From: Bacteroidales bacterium
GTDB taxonomy: Bacteria; Bacteroidota; Bacteroidia; Bacteroidales; WCHB1-69
Assembly (NCBI GenBank): GCA_024686335.1
Contig: JAILCI010000025.1
Coordinates: 1 to 64,000, forward strand
DNA: 64,000 nt
Direction of reading: 5' to 3'
The notes under the pieces were generated by a model, which ran no database searches, had not been told where the DNA came from, and saw only the letters and a list, made by a program, of their open reading frames with translations. The stretch's first letter is position 1; every line of letters begins with the position of its first letter. The position numbers and the translations under genes are program-made. Shown here piece by piece: positions 58,481 to 64,000 of the stretch.

Positions 58481-60145
58481 TTACTTGCCAAAACGGTAAC
58501 CCACATTCAGTGAGATGTTCCAGTAACCATGACTCGGAGACTGTTGAGGAGTCTCAGGCACAGGATTTTCATTGACATAATAAGTAGCCTTATACCGACC
58601 GAAAATGATATCCGTGAAGAAATAGAGATTCTTTAGCGGTGTCGTTAAACCAAGACGCAGCAAAGCACCAGCACCAAGGTGTTCACTCTCTCCACGAACC
58701 CAATAATATGTCTGGTCGTTATAAATGTAATTATTGCCTCTAGTGGCGGTAGGGAAACGAAGATCCAAACCAAGACCGCCCATGAAGGCATACTTGTGCG
58801 TGTATTCTCCAGCCACTATCAATGCACCGAGATCCAAGTGCAACGGACCAGCAAAGTCATATTTCAGAGCAGCCAAACCACCAAGAGCAATGTTTTTATT
58901 CTTGAGAGGCACAGCAAAATCGAAACCTGCACCTAAACCGAAATAGGTCCTGTGGGCAAACTCAAAATTGAGACCTGCATTCACTCCCATGAAGGTAGTA
59001 CGACTGACCGTCTCAACTTTTTCTTTTACCTGCTGAGGTTTGGAACTGTTGTCGGTATAGTCACCAATAGTCCAACGCACCTTGCCCTGGTGAGCACTCG
59101 GCACATAGCAGGTCAGGTTCTGCCAACGCTTGATCAACTCCTGAGCCATTGTCTCGAACTGAGCCTCGACTTGGGTGAAATCTGTCAACAAGAAGGGAGC
59201 CTCGGAAGAGATGCCCTCAAAAACAGATTGATAGAGTTGGTTGTCCTCAGCCACATCGTTACCTCTGATAGCGATGACATAGCTCTTCAGCGGAGCACCC
59301 TGAATAGGACGGTTGACCACATTGTCGCGTACATATTTAAAGTAAGGATTTTCCAAACCTTTCTCCGGCAGACCCAATTCAGGATCTGTGGAGTGGTTGT
59401 CGTAACCATCCGTAAAGGAGACCATACAGGCATAGTCAAATTTGTCCTGATCGTTTTTAGGAAGACGGTCTACATAGTTGGTGATCATATCAGCACCCTT
59501 ACGCATAGCGTAGTAGAGAGCCGTGTTGTTGTACAATGTCAAACCTTGGATGAACTTGATCATGTCGTCACGAGTGTTCATCGTCAGAGGCTCGATGTCA
59601 TAGACCATCTTGTCAGCGTTACCCATCGTGTTGAAACCCACAACACCAAGACGGATGCCACCGTCAGGAGAAGCGTTGTAAAGGATGTTGATGAACTTGG
59701 TAGCACTGTTTTTCAGTTTCTCGAAATTGGCCTCACCCAATGAGTTACTGCAGTCGAGGACCAACATGACAACCATCACCTTGTCTGTTTCAAAGTTCTG
59801 TTGTGCATCTTTAACCTCACTGTCGCGTTGCCAGCTGTAGTCGTTGCCATTATACTGCCACTTCCAGAATTTAAGACCACCCTCAAAACCCTCCGGGCAC
59901 TCGGTCTGAGCCTTATCAAAGGTAAAAGAGATTGACTCATCTTTTTCCACCTTACCATAGATGACATCCTTGGGGGTGAAGGTAATGCCTTTTGAGGTAA
60001 TATTAGTCAGCTGATAGACAAACTGGCCACGATTATCCTTCGTGATGGAGTAATCGCCCTCAATATAATATTTTGCCTTATCAACCTGTGCAAAAGCAGC
60101 ACCGGCAAAAAGAAAACAAGCTAAGAGAAGCATTAACTTTTTCAT
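58481..60145 (-). CDS. Secreted VWA domain protein with C-terminal barrel-like region
   Basis: Signal peptide; VMLVLDCSNSLGEANFEKLK; C-terminal ISLNVGYRFGK. Confidence 0.75.
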   Translation of the reverse strand: MKKLMLLLACFLFAGAAFAQVDKAKYYIEGDYSITKDNRGQFVYQLTNITSKGITFTPKDVIYGKVEKDESISFTFDKAQTECPEGFEGGLKFWKWQYNGNDYSWQRDSEVKDAQQNFETDKVMVVMLVLDCSNSLGEANFEKLKNSATKFINILYNASPDGGIRLGVVGFNTMGNADKMVYDIEPLTMNTRDDMIKFIQGLTLYNNTALYYAMRKGADMITNYVDRLPKNDQDKFDYACMVSFTDGYDNHSTDPELGLPEKGLENPYFKYVRDNVVNRPIQGAPLKSYVIAIRGNDVAEDNQLYQSVFEGISSEAPFLLTDFTQVEAQFETMAQELIKRWQNLTCYVPSAHQGKVRWTIGDYTDNSSKPQQVKEKVETVSRTTFMGVNAGLNFEFAHRTYFGLGAGFDFAVPLKNKNIALGGLAALKYDFAGPLHLDLGALIVAGEYTHKYAFMGGLGLDLRFPTATRGNNYIYNDQTYYWVRGESEHLGAGALLRLGLTTPLKNLYFFTDIIFGRYKATYYVNENPVPETPQQSPSHGYWNISLNVGYRFGK

Positions 60146-60302
60146 AACGATATTATTTACATCATATAATAACTACAAAACTTACAATTTAGTATCTCCT
60201 GTCAAAAAGAGACTTTAACAAGAAATGCAAAAATAATGAATGATTAAGGAGATATCAACCTCCTTGGAAAATATTTATTAACCGCTGTATTTTGAAAAAA
60301 AG

Positions 60303-60836
60303 CTACGGCAGAACGTGGATTATCATCACCACGGGTTCACGGCCATCGACCTTATCACCATCGCCAGCCACACCGTATGCCATGTATGAAGGAATCACCA
60401 GACGTGCACGTCCATCAGGACGTAACATACGCACAGCCTCATGCAACGCATTGATCTCCTCGGATTTAGCAACCTTAAAAACCTTCTCGCCACTCTCCTT
60501 GGAATCATAAATTTTCTCTCCTGACAAGAGAAAAGTCTGATAGTCCAAATGGACCATATCACCCTCTTTTATCAACTCTCCCCTACCCTCATCGAGAATC
60601 TGGATGTAGAGACCCGTACCGGTTTTTTCCATATTCCAGCCATAACGTTCAATAAAGAGTTCCATCTCCTCATTTTCCAGATGGATAATCTTCTTATTTC
60701 CCTCAACGTATGGTGCTTCCACATCCTTCTCCGGAGCCTTGGTATTCGACACGACTGTGCCCGTGGCTTTCTGTCTGTTACAGCCACTGCCAAGCAACAA
60801 AGCCAGCAAAAAGAGATAGAAGAGGGACTTTTTCAT
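60303..60836 (-). CDS. FKBP-type peptidyl-prolyl isomerase lipoprotein (GldI-like)
   Basis: Lipobox LLGSGC; GDMVHLDYQTFLLSGEKIYDSK...EAVRMLRPDGRARLVIPSYMAYGVAGDGDK. Confidence 0.82.
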   Translation of the reverse strand: MKKSLFYLFLLALLLGSGCNRQKATGTVVSNTKAPEKDVEAPYVEGNKKIIHLENEEMELFIERYGWNMEKTGTGLYIQILDEGRGELIKEGDMVHLDYQTFLLSGEKIYDSKESGEKVFKVAKSEEINALHEAVRMLRPDGRARLVIPSYMAYGVAGDGDKVDGREPVVMIIHVLP

Positions 60837-60842
60837 AGCCGA

Positions 60843-61847
60843 TTAGTATTTGCCCTCGCGAACCGTTTTCTCGAAATGGGCGATAGCTTCCTCTATAGGA
60901 CCATGATAGAAAGCGCCAGCTGCGTTATGGTGACCACCACCATTGTAGTTATCACGGGCAAAGAGGTTTACGTCTACCCGGCCTTTGGAACGGAAGGAGA
61001 CCCTGATACGAGTATCCCGTTCAATAAAGAAGGCTGTGAAATCAATTCCTTTGATGGTCATGCCGTAATTGACAAAGCCCTCAGTATCACCAATTTGGAA
61101 GTTATTATCTATCAACTCCTGCTTGGTAAGATACATATAGGAGGCTCCGTATTCTGGCATTATCTTCAGGTGAGAGAGGGCAACAGCCATCAGACGAAGA
61201 CGGCTCTCAGTATAGTTGCTATAGACCTTCTGATGGATCTGCTCACCATTGATGCCGACAGCAATAAGCTGACCCAAAGCATCATAAGTGCTGGGGGTGT
61301 CGCAAGAGTACGACATGGAACCTGTATCTGTGATAATACCAACATAGAGTGCCTCAGCAATGGCTTTTACAATGGGCCGACCAGGTGTCAAATAGCGATA
61401 GAGAAAGTTGAATACCAACTCACTTGCAGAACTTGTCAAATGAGTAGAATACATCACATCACAATCAATTTCGGGCTGCACGTGATGGTCAATCAAGACT
61501 TTAAAACCTTTATTTCGGATAATGCTGTTCTGCAGATCCTGGCCTGCGCGATGTGGTGCATTCATATCGACCACATAGAGCATGTCGGCCTCTTTAATGG
61601 CTTTGCGCGCCTTGACAAGATGCTCTTGGGCAACGATGACCTGGTCACTACCTTCCATCCAATTCAGAAAATCGGGGAAGGGATTCGGCGAGACCACCGA
61701 AACATCGTAACCATCTTCCTTAAAATAATGATATAACGCCAAGGCGGAGCCCAACGCATCCCCATCTGGGTTGAAATGGAAGACGATGCAAATCTTTTTA
61801 GTCTTCTGCAACGCCTCTTTGATCTTGTGAATATCTAGCTCGTTCAC
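60843..61847 (-). CDS. DHH/DHHA1 phosphoesterase (NrnA-like)
   Basis: CIVFHFNPDGDALGSALALYHY; VLIDHHVQPE; YVGIITDTGSMSYS; GGGHHNAAGA. Confidence 0.9.
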   Translation of the reverse strand: MNELDIHKIKEALQKTKKICIVFHFNPDGDALGSALALYHYFKEDGYDVSVVSPNPFPDFLNWMEGSDQVIVAQEHLVKARKAIKEADMLYVVDMNAPHRAGQDLQNSIIRNKGFKVLIDHHVQPEIDCDVMYSTHLTSSASELVFNFLYRYLTPGRPIVKAIAEALYVGIITDTGSMSYSCDTPSTYDALGQLIAVGINGEQIHQKVYSNYTESRLRLMAVALSHLKIMPEYGASYMYLTKQELIDNNFQIGDTEGFVNYGMTIKGIDFTAFFIERDTRIRVSFRSKGRVDVNLFARDNYNGGGHHNAAGAFYHGPIEEAIAHFEKTVREGKY

Positions 61848-61982
61848 GATACTTTCTTTAGAGGGTGCAAAGATACAAATTATTCATAGAAGATAATCAG
61901 ACTAATTTAACTATGTCTATAAAAGACAAATTCCCTCTCAAATGAGGGGGAATTCGTATGTACTATCTTTGTAGATATTTCT

Positions 61983-63215
61983 CTAAATCAACGTGAAAAG
62001 CACATAGAGCCAGTGGGCAGCAATACCAGCGCAAAGTCCACCAATCGTATGTGCGGTGATAGCCTTAGAGATGAGTTTACGATAACCCAGTGAATCGAGC
62101 ATGGCAGCATGTGTGCTCAAGAATCCGCTCCAGCACATGCCCATGGCAGTACAGACGGCAATAGCATTATTGTCGATGATACCGGATGCCACAAACTTAG
62201 GAATCAAACCCAAAGCAGCACCGACAGCACCTAATGCCGTAATCGGGAAGGAAATCAACTCAGGATGCGTGAAACCGAAGAGCCAATCAAAAATGAAATT
62301 GACCTTACTTACCAAAAAAGTGATGACCGGCACACCCTCAAAAGCAGCACCCGTATAAGTTCCATTGGCACTAGGTCCGAAGGTCAACATCATCACAATC
62401 GTAGAAATAACCAGCACACCGGGGATGATGGAGATACCTATCTCCACGCCACTCATACCACCGTCCAAGATGGCATTCAAAGTTCGGATGAAAACACCAG
62501 GCTTCTCCGTTTTTTCTTCTTGCACCTGCTGTTCTTTCTCTTCCACTTTATTAAAAACAGGAGCATCCAATTCAGGGAAACTCTTCAAAGTGAAACGTTG
62601 CATCAAACGTGTGGAGACAATACAGCCAATGAACGCACCCAACAAACCCACGGAGGCACCGGCACTATAACCCTGTCCTATCATGAATGCCAAAACCACC
62701 AGTCCCATACCAAAAGAGGTTCCAAAGTTAGTCAAGGAGACCAACTGGTATTTCTTGAAATATTTGCTGAAATTACGATCTTTGGAAAGGGTGATAATGG
62801 CTGGATTGTCACTGAGAAAAGTCATGACTGCTCCTAAGGAGGCCACGCCTGGCAGATTGAACAGAGGTTTCATCAACGGGCGCAATAACTTCTCCAGCAA
62901 CTTCACGATGCCGTACTCCATAAAGAGTTTGCTGACAGCACCCATCATCACCGTGATAGCCATAATGTAAAGAACCGTCTCCATCAACAGATGGTAGGCT
63001 GTCTGCAGGAAAGAATTCAACATCTTAGGCAAAGTCATGCGGGAAGCCAAAATGCCGAAGAAACCAAAAAAGATGACTGAGAATATAATCATCTCTTTCA
63101 ACAATTTCCTACGGTGAGGCGTAATCTTGAGATCCTGCTTCACCTTCTTGATGTTGATCTCCTTCATTCTGTCAAGGCTTTTCTCCTTGACCTTTTTTAA
63201 ATCAATTTTTCTCAC
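61983..63215 (-). CDS. Nucleoside-recognition (Gate) domain membrane protein, spore maturation protein-like
   Basis: Multi-TM; VMTFLSDNPAIITLSKDRNF; TLGFGPSANG-type core; two gate-like halves. Confidence 0.65.
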   Translation of the reverse strand: MRKIDLKKVKEKSLDRMKEINIKKVKQDLKITPHRRKLLKEMIIFSVIFFGFFGILASRMTLPKMLNSFLQTAYHLLMETVLYIMAITVMMGAVSKLFMEYGIVKLLEKLLRPLMKPLFNLPGVASLGAVMTFLSDNPAIITLSKDRNFSKYFKKYQLVSLTNFGTSFGMGLVVLAFMIGQGYSAGASVGLLGAFIGCIVSTRLMQRFTLKSFPELDAPVFNKVEEKEQQVQEEKTEKPGVFIRTLNAILDGGMSGVEIGISIIPGVLVISTIVMMLTFGPSANGTYTGAAFEGVPVITFLVSKVNFIFDWLFGFTHPELISFPITALGAVGAALGLIPKFVASGIIDNNAIAVCTAMGMCWSGFLSTHAAMLDSLGYRKLISKAITAHTIGGLCAGIAAHWLYVLFTLI

Positions 63216-64000
63216 TCTGCGTTGAATAATATTTTTTGAAGAATTTTAGAAAATCTATCTTCCAGGTAACACCAACATTTGCGTTGATGCTTCTGCTTTT
63301 ACGTTCAATTGTAGTCTGTGAGTCTGTCATATTTGCCAACGCCACATAACCATGCAGACGCACTCCAGGAGCTTTAACAGGACTATATTCTAGACCAAGG
63401 CCATAGAAATAGTTGCTACCCAGACAAGAAATATCCTCGCCCATAAAGTTCATTGTCCAGAAATCATCACCCATATTATACTCGTAACCGCCTTTTGCAA
63501 AGAGACTTAATCCCTTATACAACTTAACATCCAAGCGGCTGACAATCAGATAATATTTGAACCATTCGCTGAAATCGTAGGTCTTATGTACAAAATCCAC
63601 ATACCAGTTGACCTTATCAAATGTAAATTGATTACCCAAGGCAATAAAACTAACCAACTGGTTATCAGTTGTTCTTCTATAGAGATTGAAAGAATAGAGA
63701 GTCTTGAAGTATTTGTAGTTACCATTCCAGAGGAAGTTAAAACCGATCAGACCTTTTTTCCAGTCAGCAGCTGTTCGCACATATGGAGAGTTCCCGACAT
63801 GGAGAGTCAAGGTATTATGTTCTTCCGCATCAGTATAGGACAAAGAAGCACCTATTTGAAAACAATAAAAGTCGTTCCAATATTGGGTGTAGTAATAAAC
63901 ATTGATAGGAGGTGCATCATATTCAAAACCACCGACAGGGAGAGCTTCCTTACCGAGACGCACGCGCCAGCGAGGATGGAACTGATACTGAACATAGAGG
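63202..64000 (-). CDS. Porin-like outer membrane protein (5' end beyond window)
   Basis: Frame stays open past 63963 to the edge (LYVQYQFHPRWRVRLGKEALPVGGFEYDAPP...); alternating beta-strand pattern. Confidence 0.65.
   Translation of the reverse strand, partial: LYVQYQFHPRWRVRLGKEALPVGGFEYDAPPINVYYYTQYWNDFYCFQIGASLSYTDAEEHNTLTLHVGNSPYVRTAADWKKGLIGFNFLWNGNYKYFKTLYSFNLYRRTTDNQLVSFIALGNQFTFDKVNWYVDFVHKTYDFSEWFKYYLIVSRLDVKLYKGLSLFAKGGYEYNMGDDFWTMNFMGEDISCLGSNYFYGLGLEYSPVKAPGVRLHGYVALANMTDSQTTIERKSRSINANVGVTWKIDFLKFFKKYYSTQSEKN

Noticed and set aside
1-64000. tRNA, rRNA, tmRNA, prophage structural genes, cas genes or restriction-modification systems
   Set aside because: None could be recognised by eye; absence was not tested with a covariance-model or HMM search.

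Overview
The window is a 64 kb segment of a Bacteroidales-type genome. Supporting signs are TAnnTTTG -7 boxes, T9SS C-terminal sorting domains, DUF2147/DUF1599/DUF4836-like genes, and a Na+-type methylmalonyl-CoA decarboxylase operon. Most of it is housekeeping: pepC-like peptidase, feoAB, tex, gltX, prmC, mmd operon, AlgI/AlgJ-like pair, hppA, hemW, FKBP, nrnA-like. It also holds a large T9SS cargo load: a gingipain-like C25 protease, a type-B sorted PKD protein and three giant tandem Fn3/CUB/jelly-roll proteins of 2214, 1950 and 2469 aa. Main non-routine signals: (1) a REP-associated tyrosine transposase (RAYT, 7938-9032) whose 3' coding region consists of in-frame copies of REP palindrome pairs. 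Related palindromes with compensatory stem changes recur at several other intergenic sites. (2) A three-gene operon on the minus strand (21150-23986) encoding a NUDIX/NrtR-like regulator, a VWA protein fused to a phage-type A1S_2505-like domain, and a DraG-like ADP-ribosylglycohydrolase. It is preceded by two perfect TTGCGT-N7-ACGCAA palindromes exactly 50 bp apart. (3) Heptanucleotide tandem repeats in several intergenic regions. (4) A gap-free >2.7 kb near-duplicate between two of the giant genes. (5) A 59-aa Cys-rich membrane ORF after feoAB that is absent from the ORF track. All assignments come from reading motifs by eye; no database search was run.
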